From Diphasiastrum complanatum (lineage: Eukaryota; Streptophyta; Lycopodiopsida; Lycopodiales; Lycopodiaceae), in assembly GCA_029204225.1 (NCBI GenBank), contig CM055098.1, positions 11,365,552 through 11,429,551 of the forward strand: DNA of 64,000 nt, written 5' to 3'. This document shows, piece by piece, positions 29,196-43,010 of the stretch; position 1 is the stretch's first letter, and every line of letters begins with the position of its first letter. The notes below the pieces were generated by a model that did no database searches, had not been told where the DNA came from, and saw only the letters and a list, made by a program, of their open reading frames with translations. The position numbers were made by a program, and so were the translations under genes.

Positions 29196-31680
29196 GAGAG
29201 GGAGATTTGTGGTTGAGGGAAAGGCAAGTTTGAAAAGTCCTACATACCATATACCCAGGACGTTCATTCAAAGGTGACGATATCATGAGAATGTCAATCA
29301 AAGACGTAGAATTTGATCAAAATGATCAATATGAAACAAAAGTACAGCAAGCTCTATTTCTACCATTATGAGTATCAATCCAAAGTTGAGTGAGATTGGT
29401 TTGTCGCTAGCTAGCTACCTCATTTTCCCATCTATTGAATGCATGTTCTGTGTGAATGAATGAGAGTGATCCATTGCTAGCCAACAAGCTCTAATAAATT
29501 ACCTCATTTGATTTTCAAAGATGAAAAGGTCCAAGAAATCAATGCAGAGGCCCCAACTATAAAAATTTAGCCGAAAAACTCATCCAGAAAGACCTCAAAT
29601 GGAGATACCAATCCATCATAGGATACACCAAAAACGGATGGAGAATCAGATGACCCATCATAATTGGCCGCAAATGTAGTCCCAAAGTACACACCAAGCG
29701 CAGAAGTGAGGAATAGAAGAAATGCACTGGAACGAGGAACAGGATCCGCAACATCAGTAGCAAGCATCGAAACAATATACACATGTAGCTGGGAATGAGT
29801 ATCAAAGCACATATGAGCAACACTGGAGTATATGGCAACAACACCCTCAAAAACTATCCAAGAGAGGAGAAGGGGCAACTCAACATCGGAGAACAAGCGA
29901 TATGGACCAACCCAAAATGGAAGGGAACCTGAAGATCACCAGGACAAACAGTAGCCAGAACGGAGGCAATAACCCAAGCCATCAGGACAGTGCCAAGCCT
30001 GACAATGAGCAACAATCCAAGGAACAGATAGAGAGCCACATGCATAATCATAGAGATATCTGTCGCTCCATAGGCAATCAGTAATATGGAAAAACCAGCA
30101 CCAATCAACAGGTCCAAAGGAAAACCAAGCTATACGTAATAACCAGGAATGCCAAATATCAATAGGTAAAAACCAAATATCAATAGGTAATCCCAAATTC
30201 GACCGCCAAATTAAGGTCCCAAATTTGACCGACAAACTCGAGACATGCCCCCGAGTATAGCAAGTTTTTTAAATAGCACTATACAATCTAATTTTTCATA
30301 CATGTGGTTACTCGGCTAATCCAAGCAGTTGGCTACGAGACGATTGCCCGATTGATATGTCGATGGCGAATTACATTCCGATCTCAACCAAACAGTATAG
30401 GAAATCTAATTAACTGTACACTAAACAATATCACATTTGAAGCTTATAAAATGTATATTAAGTTAACTCTGATTTCTAACTTTCTCCTTTTAGCTCAAAT
30501 GTGATAGGAGTAAAGAAATACGAACTGCCAAAGTATCGTGGACGCACGATGCTCACGAGAAAATCTTCCACACTCTCGACTAATGGAGTTGTCTCGTATA
30601 TGACTTTCACACAAGTGGAACACATGAGTGTCATGGCTCAAACTGAGGAAATTCTACTACCACCATGAGACTTACATTCTCCATCTAGCTGGGCTGACAT
30701 CCTATCAGACAGTTACAAGCATGTAAAGCTGTCATAAATGAGTGACTGAGGATCAACTCAAGCAAATCCTAATGCCACCATAAGACTGTACCCTCACCAG
30801 ATACATAGCTAGTTGGCATAACGACAAGTCATTGACCATACAAATGATTACTTTGTTCCTATTGACTATGGATATGAGTTTCACTATAACTAAAAATTTC
30901 GATTACTTTGAGTCCGTTATGTGGGGACCACACCCTCGGTGAAAGTCACCAAAATGTTAGCTGATTTTTTACCACATGAAATTGGGCTAACTCAACAATT
31001 TTCATGATATATTTTAGGCTATTTCCATATAAAATTAACTTAAATGTAGGAAAAATAGTAATTATTCTTCCACAAAGAACATGATGCAAGTTTGAGTAAA
31101 TCAAACTAATATCAGTGTCTTCAATCACGATTAGATCTAATCTATGTACAAAAAGAACAATATTTGTTCCGATTGAATATGAGTGCGGAAATTATATGCG
31201 GAAGTAAGAGACAACTTAAGACAATTTAGACAATAAGAAACTATTGATCAATAACGAATTTTTATAACTCTGAATCTGATTCATAAATATACATCTCTTG
31301 TTGTCTTAGCTCGCTGTTGTGTCTTTGATTGAGTGAGTGAGTTAATACGAGTAGTGCATATGTATTTATATTGCTATAGGACAGGTCTTTTGGCCTTTTA
31401 TTTATAAGTCTTTTGGCCTTTTAATATTGTTATAGTAGATATCCAACCGTTTACAATGGTTGATACTCAAATACACACTATGTTTCCAGGCTCGAATAAA
31501 ATCTGTTTGCGAATAATTCGCAACAGTTCATCTCTTTGTCTCAGTTTCGTGTTTCGCGTGTTCGCAACACTTGTCTCTTCGCGATATTTTCGTCTGTTGT
31601 GAATTGTTCACAACAGATGACAATTCTTGAGTTTGAAGAAGAAATCTAAAATATTTTGCAAATTGTTCGAGATAGTCTCG
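29196..31680. repeat. Repeat Z, copy B
   Basis: Direct repeat of 1-2,504, with the same hydrophobic minus-strand frames (30,117-29,854 and 29,896-29,567) and the same partial LTR-like end. It ends abruptly at 31,680 where repeat family D begins. The first 59 bases are also present inverted at 46,851-46,909. Confidence 0.85.
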
Positions 31681-32640
31681 ATATCACATAGTCCCTCTTG
31701 ACAAGTCAAGGCCAAACCCTTTGAACCCTTCAGTCTATAGCATAACAATCTAGAATATAGCTGTATAAAGTCTTACAGTACAGAGTACCATAAAGCGAAG
31801 CAAGTTTTAGGACACCCAATTGTTACCTACCACCATTCCACAAAACAAAATTGCACAAGTTAGTTGCGTGAGGAAGACAGGTGTCATAGCTGAGCATTAG
31901 TTGTTATCCATGTCCGATACAAGATTCACTACCTTATCAGCTTGATTGCAATTACAAAAAGTAAGTCCAATCTTCCCTATCAAGCATTTTGACTTTGGTA
32001 TTAGTGCTAGGTACTAGGGTAGATCCGTGTCATACTAACCCCAGGTACTCCCACGAAGATCGCAGGGAGTCCAAGCACCTTATAACTTGGCCAAATCCAT
32101 GTCATTTAGGCACACCAAGGTCAAGCCCTTATTAATTACATAGCTTACTTTTAAAAAAACCGCTTTTAAGTCAAATGTATCCCCACCTTGTCATAAGCAT
32201 CGTAAATAGATCATTTGTTAATTAACAAGCATAAGACGTAAGTAGTATTACGACAAAGCTTTCAAGGAACACCATTTTAAGCATATAGCTAACTCTCACA
32301 AGCTTGAACTGTCTCGTAGTGCCGAGTAAGGAAATAGTTCATATTGTTATTACCTCCTATATCTACATACAGGGATGCAAGGTGAAGTGATTTACTGCAA
32401 GCTACCCATCTCCAGTTGCTTTAGGCAAGATCTTCTTTATGTACTAATAATTTTCAAACCGAGAATAACAAGTTAATGGTAGTGAAAAGTTTCCTAGCCT
32501 ACTTTATGACTATGCAATCTTGATAGATAGGTAATTTGACTTTGCTATCTGAATACTCAAGATCACAATGGACTATTTAGACATGTCTAATATAGAAACA
32601 TAGTTCAAATGACCAAGTCTATAATGCCAAAGTCAATTTT
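31681..32640. repeat. Dispersed repeat family D, copy 1
   Basis: About 31,690-31,910 resembles 34,905-35,155 and 36,320-36,490: 'cttgacaagtcaag.ccaaaccctttgaa' opening, then 'cctaccaccat' and 'gaggaaga.aggtgtca'. 'aaatccatgtcat' words follow (32,093 here; also 36,700 and 36,920). The copies are old and non-coding. They may be LTR relics, but no ends or primer site can be defined. Confidence 0.5.
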
Positions 32641-33205
32641 AACTAATATGAACAATATAATTCAGAGCTTGATTGGTAGTGGAATAACAATGAATTTAGG
32701 ATCTTGTTTGTCCTTTTGATAACTTCGCATTGAACTAATTCGAATTCTACTTTATGTCCTAGATCTATAATTTTGCTAACAAAGAGCAGATTCGTAGATA
32801 AGTTAGGCACATGAAAGACATTCGACAATAGCTTGAATCAATCATTTAAAAAATTTAATCTTATAGTGCCTTTACCTTCAATAACATGTGTGCTTTTGTC
32901 GCCAAGGTGAACATACATTTTGGTACTGTAAGGCGTATATGACTCGAAATAGCTGATATGACTGGTCATATGCTGAGTGGCTCTAGAATCAAGAAACTAG
33001 AAGTCCTCGTTTGATGCTTTCTGATGATTTGTCATGAATGCATCGTGATCTACTTCTGGACTGGGGTGTGATGCCTCTGCATTTTTTTGTTGATTCGATT
33101 GCCCTTTTTTGTTGTTCTTGGCCTTTAGTATCCGACAATATTGAATCTTGTGATTGGTTCATTTGCATTATTTTCATAACAACTTCTTCTTCATTGGCAA
33201 TAACC
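32641..33205 (-). pseudogene. Ty1/copia protease and pre-integrase fragment
   Basis: The minus strand reads a gag tail, then Phe-Leu-Asp-Ser-Arg-Ala-Thr-Gln-His-Met-Thr (about 32,980), Phe-Glu-Ser-Tyr-Thr-Pro-Tyr, and Val-Phe-His-Val-Pro-Asn-Leu-Ser-Thr-Asn-Leu-Leu-Phe-Val-Ser-Lys (32,770-32,830), the stretch between copia protease and integrase. The protease active-site Asp-Ser-Gly is changed to Asp-Ser-Arg, and stops occur near 32,850 and 33,000, so it is dead. It abuts, head to head, the plus-strand copia fragment that starts near 33,206. Confidence 0.8.
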
Positions 33206-33880
33206 AATGGACCTGGGTCTAAGATTGTCGAAGGCCCAATGTCTCAGACAAAGGAGAAGAAGGAACATATGAGAGATTACTCATACCATTCTATCTTAGA
33301 ATCTCACATGTATGCAATGGTTTCTGATATCGCTGTTGCAATAAGCTCCCATAAGCCAATTCAATGGAAAGCTCTCATTAGATTCATGACATATGTTCAA
33401 GCTATGAAGGACCAATGCATATGCTATGGAGGAGTCGACATCAACAAACTCTACATTCTGAGTGGATATACATATAAAAGCTGGGCGGGAGATGTAGACA
33501 ATCATAAATTCACATATGGATTTACATTGTTCCTCAACAACGGTTCTACCTCTTGGATGAGTCATAAGCAAACCTCTCTACTTCTTTCTTCTATAGAAAA
33601 TTGCTGCTTCTCAAGCTACTAAAGAAGTAGTATGGGATATGTTATCAGGCATTTATCTGAAACATCGTGCTCCGACAATTATCTTCATAGTGCAATTGTC
33701 TTTTGGCCCCCAATCCTAGATTCCATTATAGGAGTAAGCACATTGAAATTAAATATCACTATGTCAGAAGCAAGAATCTCAATAGGGAGGTAAAATTAGA
33801 GTACTATCGAACACAAAACATGATTATAGATATATTCACCAAGGCACTGAGCATTGATGCACACAACAGATTTTGTGTAT
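33206..33880 (+). pseudogene. Ty1/copia RT end and RNase H fragment
   Basis: The plus strand reads Leu-Glu-Ser-His-Met-Tyr-Ala-Met-Val (a decayed form of the RT-end Val-Gly-Ser-Leu-Met-Tyr block), then Ser-Trp-Ala-Gly-Asp-Val-Asp-Asn-His-Lys-Phe-Thr, Ser-Thr-Ser-Trp-Met-Ser-His-Lys-Gln and, after frameshifts, Phe-His-Tyr-Arg-Ser-Lys-His-Ile-Glu-Ile and Asp-Ile-Phe-Thr-Lys-Ala-Leu (about 33,828). These are the successive RNase H signatures of copia. RT catalytic sequence is absent. Confidence 0.8.
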
Positions 33881-34900
33881 CGCTAAGTCTGAAGATCATG
33901 TTGCTACATACTTACTCGCATTGTCATAGAGTCTATAGAAATACATCGGAATCACAAACATGTATCTACGCGACAATCAAACTATCGAAGGAGCATCGAG
34001 TGTCGACTATCAACTATCGACAGAAGCCGAAACATTGATTTGAGTAATTATCGAATCGAACGTTTGAACTTTTTCAAACTCAACTATGGCTATTTCGATT
34101 TAAGCTCGAATTGACAATTATTAATAAAGTTAGTTATTTGCTTAAAACTAGTTTTAGCAATATAAACTAATTTGACAATGACAACAACCATGATGGCCAC
34201 TTGTCAGATAGCGACAACTACCTAAATGTATAGTCAAGCTCTATTTCCTGAATAACTCTCACTCTCTCAATATATGATTTTGTGCAGTCAAATAGTCTGC
34301 TTGATAGTAATGTCTATTTCGACTATGTTTTCATCATGTGTGTTGATATTGTCTTGATACCATCCTGTTTTATCTATTGTGTATATACAAATTGATAGAG
34401 TTCAGACTTAACTTTTAATCAGAAGAATGGAGCGAATATTGATTAGTTCAAGGTAGAGAGTAAGTGTAAGCTAACACACGATCTTCAAATCATCAAAACT
34501 GTAACCAAAGTTAGTTTTGAGTATGAGATTATCACCGCAATTGCTTTGTGCTCACCATTTCAGTTGACCTTGTATTTGTTACTTTCTAAATTCAATCCAA
34601 TCAGTGTGGATGTATGTTCTCTGATTAACTGTTCTATGCATTTATTGGATCTTTTACTATTTTCAAATTTCTCTCAACAGCTATCGAAAAGGCCCATAGA
34701 GATAGATCGCTATCCAACCATCAAATAATCCTGTAAGAAGCTTTACCAATTATGCTCAAGAGAGTTCAAGCTTGAAAGCTTGATAGAGAGCTAGCTACAA
34801 TACTTTCTGGTTGTGAACGATATGCTTGAGGCTATGAAGTAGGAGTCACCTGTCCAACAAAGTCTTAGTGGAGGAGAAGGAACTAGTCACAGGGGAGAGA
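33881..34900. other. Non-coding, probable decayed copia 3' LTR
   Basis: It follows directly on the copia RNase H end, so a 3' LTR is expected. The sequence is AT-rich with repeated 'tatcga' words near 33,990-34,060. I could not find both LTR ends or a second copy. Confidence 0.35.
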
Positions 34901-35560
34901 GATTACAAAACTTCCCATAGCTCCTCTTGACAAGTCAAGACCAAACCCTTTGAAACATTTATTCATAAATTAACAAGGAAAAATGTAGTGGAAAAGAACA
35001 TATAGTACTTAAAAAAACACAATATGGTAAAACTTATTTCAAGGCGTCCAACTGGTACTTGCCACCATCCCACCACACAAAATCGCAAAGGTTAGTTCAA
35101 TGAGGAAGATAGGTGTCAACGTTGTCAGTTGTTAACTTCAGTTGTTATCCATGTACAAAACAAGCTTTAACCACTTAATAACATACTACTTATTATTAAA
35201 TATGATTAGTCCAATGTTTTCATTCATAAATATTTCATTGGCGATAGGTCGAGCCCTGTAATTACCGTATCAGGACATTTGCCACATTGATCATTTTTTG
35301 GATATCGAACCATATTTGTTATATCATAACAGTGCTATGTATTTAAAGCAAACCATACATAAGTATGCCAAAAATTATAGGACAGACTAGGGCATATAGG
35401 TATTCATGCACAAATCCATGTGCTTCATGAATACTCAAGCCAAAGCCCTAATAAACCTATCGGCAGACCACCGGGATTGTACTAGCTAGAAGGTTGTGAC
35501 TTTACAAAAGTCTTAAGTAGTAGGGCTTTTTTAGGCCACTTCATTATCTAAGATGTCTTC
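34901..35560. repeat. Dispersed repeat family D, copy 2
   Basis: Shares the 'ctcttgacaagtcaagaccaaaccctttgaa' style opening (given in words: CTTGAC-AA-GTCAAG palindrome followed by CCAAACCC) and later 'taccatc' and 'aggaagataggtgtca' words with 31,690 and 36,320. No coding content. Confidence 0.5.
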
Positions 35561-37020
<1,460 letters not shown>

Positions 37021-37329
37021 ACGTTCGAATCGACATAATACCTCAAAAGATAGTTGGTGCAATATGCAAATTTATGCGGCATAGATATAGCTTTTATACA
37101 TGCTTAGTTTTTAGAGTATGTAAATAGCGATGTGTAAAAGAGTCGATAGGTACGTTTAGAAGCAAAAAAGTTCTTACAATGATTCTAGCTTGAAATGGAT
37201 CTCTTGCACTTCTAGTATAGATCAAAATATTATCTAGAAATAGTATGACAAATTTTTTTTAAGAAGGATAAATAAAATTGTTCATCAATTTTTGTAAAGT
37301 AGCTAGAGCATTATTCAAACCAAAAGGTA

Positions 37330-37830
37330 AGACTAAGAACTCGTAATGGCCAACTGTCTCCTAAAACCGGTCTTTGAAACATCATTTAGATGCATTTGTC
37401 TATGAGGATAACCCATTCGAAGATCAATTTTTGCAAGGAATTTTGCTCCGCTTAATTGATGTATGAGATCAAACACCATTCTAGGTAGTGTGAGTACTTT
37501 TTTTAGGCCCTTCTTATCTACGCACAAGCATAACCCCCATCCTTTTTATTCTTAAGTGGAACCGGTTGGAAAGCATTTCTGTTTTTTTTTTACTTCTTAT
37601 TATCCTTTTCGTCTACTACGGGTGCTTCCTAGCTATTTTTACTTAAATACCAATGGATGATTCTTAGAATCTATATTTAGACTATCAGATCTGCTATAGA
37701 AGCACTCATATCCTAGAATGACATTGGTGTGATCAAGATTCATGACATGGAATGTGAGTCGCTCTAGATCGAGGACTTGAACATCCCAAACTTTTGTGTT
37801 CGACCTTGAGGCTAAATGGACCATGTACTA
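37330..37830 (-). pseudogene. Ty3/gypsy protease end and RT fragment
   Basis: On the minus strand, Asn-Val-Ile-Leu-Gly-Tyr (about 37,715), a decayed version of the Ile-Leu-Gly-Met protease end, is followed after a frameshifted gap by Gly-Gly-Tyr-Ala-Cys-Val-Asp-Lys, Phe-Leu-Ala-Lys-Ile-Asp-Leu-Arg-Met-Gly-Tyr and Lys-Thr-Gly-Phe-Arg (37,340-37,440), the first RT motifs. The Tyr-x-Asp-Asp part would lie below 37,330 and is only faintly traceable. It ends about 300 bp before the host gene and is in the opposite orientation. Confidence 0.75.
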
Positions 37831-38131
37831 ATTTGTCTTTTAGGATAGTTTCTCATGATTTGTTGTTGATATTGAGATAAGATCTCATCAGGTGAGTAGA
37901 GTAGAGAGAAACGCACTTACAAGGTGGATGGATGGATTGAATGGAAAGAACTAAAAGTGCTTGGGGAAAGTGTTTAGGCTTTATTTAGGGTTTACTATGC
38001 AATGGGCGTGAAAGTAAGAAAGGATAGCATTCGTGTCTGCTCGAGGAGGTGCGTGCCTGGTGGATGATATTGGCATGCTACTCATATTTAGTGCCAAGGC
38101 TGGGAAGAGATCTTTGTGATTTAGCACAAGT

Positions 38132-41100
38132 ATGAATGCTCTAGCTGGCAAGGCTGATGAGCAGGAAGCGCGGCGTGATCCAACTGTTTTCACCAGCCGA
38201 AAAGCCAAAGTATGGGAGGCAAAAGCCAAAGGCAAAGGCAAAGGCAAAGGCATAGGACGGAACTGGAAACGCAGGAGGGGAGAGGAGCTGAGATGCAATA
38301 TCTGTGGCCAGTCGGGCCATTTTACACAGGTTATACGTGAAACAGCTTTTGGTAGCATCTAGCTGTGTGATCAACAGATTCACTGGGTTTTCTTATTTCC
38401 TATAGTTTTCCTGCTACAGTTTTGCTCATCATGTAAATGTGATGGTATTGAGACTCTTCGATGATGATAAAAGTTTTCAAGGGTTTTACTTGTATTTGAT
38501 GAGATACTCGTATTCAAGGGTTTCACAAATATTTGATAAAGTAATCTGATAGGTTGTTTATTAAGACCATCTTTTACGGTCAGACTTTCGTGACATAGTA
38601 ATGTGAGTAGTATGACTTAACATCTGTAAGCTGTTTTGATGAAAGCATTCCAGCAGATACTTCATCCTTAGTAGGTTGTCATGGTATAAGCCAAGAGTTA
38701 CAGAATGTGTATCAAGCCTAGGAAGATGATTCGGTAGCCTTAATTGTTGCAAGGATAGCATAAAATCGGGTAGAGGAAGTGTAGAAAGAAGATTCGGTAG
38801 CAATAAATGATTAAATTAATCATATTTGTTTCTTGAGAATAGGGTTTGAAATCCTTTCAACCGGTAGGATATTTGCTTATCTAGCTTCTCACTTTCAGGG
38901 CTGCCCAACAACACTGGGAGTCAATAGAAAGCACGGTGAGGTTGTGGAGAGAATTCCTTCAAAAGAAAAGCGATTGAGAGGGGAGGTTGTGGAGAGAATT
39001 TCTTTAAAGGACAAGCGATTGAGACCAAGGCTTATAGGCACTGATGGCTCTTCTATACAAGGAATTGAAAGGGACACTGGATGTCGTATACAGCTTGAAG
39101 ATCCGATTGTGGGAAATGAAGCCTTTTCTGTTTGCATTTCTGGACCTGATCGATTCATTGTCTCAAATGCTGTGAATGTGGTGAACAATTTAGTGAATAA
39201 AGTGCAAGATGAATGGAACCAGCAAAGCGTGAGAAGACCACATGGGCCTTACGGTGATTCAAGTGGGAATTCTCTGGTAGCTGCTCAAATGCAATGCAGT
39301 ACGGCTGAAAAGCTTCAACAAAACAACTTTTATGGGGAGAGGGCTGTACATCCAGAGAATGGAGGGAATCCTTCTCAGTTGGAAGCTCGACGACAGTGGG
39401 AGGCAGCCTCCCTCCAATCATTAAATGGTTAGTCATGAGAATATATCTGTCAGGAGTCTAGTGTCATTTAATGTGGTTGTTTTGGTTTATGTTTCTGATA
39501 TATTTTCAAATATCTGATTTTTGGAAGGGCGGGCTGCACTGGGACCTGGTAAAGGCACGGATACATTGATATTCTACAGAGACAATGCATCTTGTTATGA
39601 TTGGAATCAAGAAAGGGGATCTTATCCAAGCCATGGAGGAGGCTTTTCTTTGCAGGAACCAAAAGCAGACTCTCTTGTTGGACATGAACAACCACCCTTC
39701 CCTCGAACATTGGAAGAACTGGAACAGAGGTTTTTAGAGGAAACTATGGAACTTTCTAAGCAACAGGCTGCGGAGGAGGACAGAGAAAATGACAGACATC
39801 AAGAGGTTTCATACTATAGCTATTTTGGCTAAGTTTCAACTTAAGAGCTTCAGCAAGCCTTGAAGCTTTTAGATGAACTTGAAAAGTTTTTACAATGAGT
39901 CAAATTTTTTTCCTTTCTGTCTTTCAACTTTTTGTGCGAAAAGTAATCTAGGGATTGAATTTCTGAAGTTACATGCATCATTGGAGCTAGGATGGTTCTT
40001 TTCTTTAGAAGTGCAGTGAGTTATTTCTATCATGAAATGGTTTGCTATTTTGATTCTTCAGTTTTGATCTTGAAGGGATTAAATTATGTTGTTAAATCTG
40101 AGTTTATCTGATGATTTTGAATGAATTTAATGCATATTGAACATGTTTGAAATCAGACTTTGAATAGCCTAAGTTTCTTACAATTAGTTAGGATTGGATG
40201 CTTGATTGTAATGACAAAAGCAATTATAGGAGGAATTTGAGGAGGAGTTCTAACCAGCGTTCGGTTGTTTTTACGTAGTAATGATACCTATTATTATCTT
40301 CCTTTTTGTACTTTATGCTATCCATTATGTCTGGATACTTTCAATTTGTATATTAAATTATGTTGTTAAATCTGAGTTTATCTGATGATTTAGAATGAAT
40401 GTAATGCTTAGTGAACATGTTTGAATAGCCTAAGTTTCTTACAATTAGTTAGGATTGGACGCTTGATTGTAATGACAAAAGCATTTATAGGAGGAATTTG
40501 AGGAGTTCTAACCAGCGTTAGGTTGTTTTTACGAAGTAATGATGCCTATTATGTTTGGGTATTTTCCTTTTTGGACTTTATGTTATCCATTATGTCTAGA
40601 TACTTTCAACTTTGAATATTCTAATACCTATCGGAGGTACTGGTTGATAACCAAGTCTAGACTACTTTGGGGCCAATTTTCAGAACTGCTTAGCAATGGT
40701 TTGGGAATATTCAATGTTCAGAGTTTCTTGAATAATCACATCGTATAGAAGCAAGTTGTGGCTTATTCCATTTCAAATTTCAAATGTTGATCTTCGTTCT
40801 TAAGATGCCAAAGCCCCTCAATTTTTCTTAGCACAAAAACAATTTTGAGGAATTCCCAACGTTCATCTACGATACGATTATAATTTTCCACCCAATTTTG
40901 GACAATAGCATGTGCTTCCCCCTAGCATCATCACACCAGTGCCATAACATATAGGGATTACTCTCAATCCATACAATCCAAGATAAGATTCTCTCTGTGA
41001 GAGAGAGAGAGAGAGAGAGGGAGATTGGACAGTGGAATTCAGACATCTTCTTTGACTTCTTTATTTGACAGTTGACTCTATTATAACTTAGGGTTAGATT

Positions 41101-42171
41101 TGAGTTAGAATTTCGTTAGATGGGTTATGCCCCATGCCCCACGAATATTTGAGTGTGAATCATGGTTCTATTTGATTTTGGATTATAGTTATATTTGGGT
41201 TTGACCCTTGACAAATTCTATCGATTCTTGTGTGCAATCAAGAGTTAGAAGGCGCATGAAACGAGTTATCTCCTCTCTCTCAGGTTTGATTTTTATATAT
41301 ATTCACTTTCAGAGAGAGAGAGAGAGAGCCCGTCAGTTCTATCCTTTCTATGACAAAATCTTCAGTTAAGTTCCCATCTAACCATGCTCTGCTTGCTGCT
41401 CTCAACTTACAACAATGAGAATTGGGGCTGGTTGTCAAGTGAACAAGTCAAGCTAAAGATTCGAAATTTTTGTGTCTGCTGGCCTAGTATAGTCAATTTT
41501 TGAGTGAATTGTGCAGGACTAAGGCATTGATGTAGTCGACTTCAAATGTGTCAGGTCATTATAGAGTTTTCTTGGAGTGCATAGGTCTTTTGTGAGTGTC
41601 ATACCCTTCACAATTTACGGCTTGTGCTAGTGACAATCAGTCTTTTTGGTACAGGTATCTAAATCGTGGGACTCGTGTCAAAACGACTTCGTCATAGTTT
41701 CAAGTTTTTTTTGAAAAGATTTACTTAAGTTTTTGTTCTGTCCGGATTTTCCGATTACATTAATGGGAGTTTCTTGGCTTGCAGCAATTGAGAGCTATAC
41801 ATGAACATTTCCAGCAAAGGACGATCCAGCTCAGATCCAAGCAAACTGAGCAAAGGAAAGAGTTCTTACAGCATGAAGTACAATCACGGCAGCAGTATCA
41901 GCAGCAAACAGCTAGCAACCATTTTGTTAGTAGTGGAGGGTCTAGGAATTATGGAAACAATAGCTACGAGCAATATGATGCAGATGCAATCACGGATGTG
42001 CACGGTCCTAAGGCTGGGTTTGAGTCATTTCGGGATTCTGCAAAACGCAAAGGGAATTCTGCCCATGTGTATCATAGAAAGCAAGGATATGAAACTAAAT
42101 GGTCTCGAGACAGTCACAGATATGAGTATGATCCTTACACTAGGAGCTCTGCTTACCGTGCTCATGGCTGA
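38132..42171 (+). CDS. CCHC zinc-knuckle and KH-domain RNA-binding protein, four exons
   Basis: My gene model is 38,132-38,329, 38,899-39,427, 39,528-39,805 and 41,785-42,171. All introns are GT-AG and all joins are in frame, giving 463 codons plus stop. The N-terminus is Lys/Ala/Gly-rich and basic. A CCHC knuckle, CNICGQSGHFTQGC, is split by intron 1. A 15-residue unit (GEVVERI..K.KRLR) is repeated in tandem, then a type I KH domain follows with the GTDG loop (Leu-Ile-Gly-Thr-Asp-Gly-Ser-Ser-Ile). The C-terminal half is Gln/Glu-rich, likely coiled coil, and the tail is Tyr/Arg/Ser-rich. Such proteins bind single-stranded RNA in the nucleus, and the layout recalls splicing factor 1-like proteins with KH and knuckle in reversed order. 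The ATG follows an in-frame TGA 15 bases upstream, but extra 5' exons displaced by transposons cannot be excluded. It is the only host-type gene in the window. Confidence 0.8.
38940..39030 (+). repeat. 45-bp in-frame tandem duplication in exon 2
   Basis: Two consecutive 45-bp units ('ggtgaggttgtggagagaat...' and 'ggggaggttgtggagagaat...') encode 15 residues each between the zinc knuckle and the KH domain, with four amino-acid differences. The reading frame is preserved. Confidence 0.85.
40080..40620. repeat. Tandem duplication of about 270 bp in intron 3
   Basis: The unit beginning 'aaattatgttgttaaatctg' at 40,081 recurs at 40,355 with small deletions and scattered changes; both end in 'tactttcaa.tt' and 'atatt'. 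It is non-coding and lies inside the 1,979-bp third intron of the CCHC-KH gene. Confidence 0.85.
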
Positions 42172-43010
42172 GATGTGAACTATAGCTAACCTAAACTACC
42201 TGAAGTGAAGTTTTTACATCTGAATTTTTTACTTCATGGGGATTTGATTAATAATGCCCTTTCACTGCCTTTATTTTTTTTGGTCTTTGAACAGTTATTG
42301 ATTAAAGCTTATGCAGTGCTATAGACATGCGTCTGCAAATGGAAATGGTATGGATTGCTCTTGTTAAGCTCTCTTATCTTGTGTTAAGTGTATATTGATG
42401 AAATGTATGTGCTGAGGGATGATGGTATCTCTTTCTTGAGGTTTTATGGGAAAAGCTGGGCTGCAGTTTTATGGGAATTCACTTGTCATTTTGGCTGAAA
42501 TTTAAGGACCACAACAAACTGGCATGGGTTATCTTGCCATTTTCGCTCTTCTACACCAAATATTTAAAGTCAGTTGCATTCATTTTGTGTTCTAAAACAA
42601 TCAGGCTATCCAAATGTCAGAATTTCATCTCTAACAGAGAGGCTTTGTACCTTTTAAATATCATCAAGCAGGATCAGTCTTGCTAGAAAATGTGCTGAAG
42701 ATATTGCTGATTATTCCCCATCCTCTACCCTCATCAAAAGCCTGCTTGAAAGCTGAAGACAAGAATGGAATCAAAGATCAGTAGGTGAATGCTTTTCTAG
42801 GTAGGCAATAAAATGACCAGGGACGCAAGAGCGTTTGTTAACATATATTCTTTGCCTAATCTCATATCAACAGAACTCTCTTAAAATTTTCCATATATAA
42901 AACAATGTGTAAAATTAGATCGTGGCACATATGTCAACAAGTCGAGATTCTCCCTCTTTATTATAACTATTGAATTGCTCCATGTTCAATGTGAAAAAAA
43001 AATCATGCTG
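42172..43010. other. 3' flank of the CCHC-KH gene
   Basis: Presumed 3' untranslated region followed by non-coding sequence. Possible polyadenylation words ('attaataat' near 42,248, 'gattaaag' near 42,300) are weak. No other gene is seen. Confidence 0.45.

Noticed and set aside
38132-38362. CCHC knuckle at 38.3 kb as a retrotransposon gag fragment
   Set aside because: The motif is split by a GT-AG intron and continues in frame into a KH domain and further exons, which does not occur in gag.
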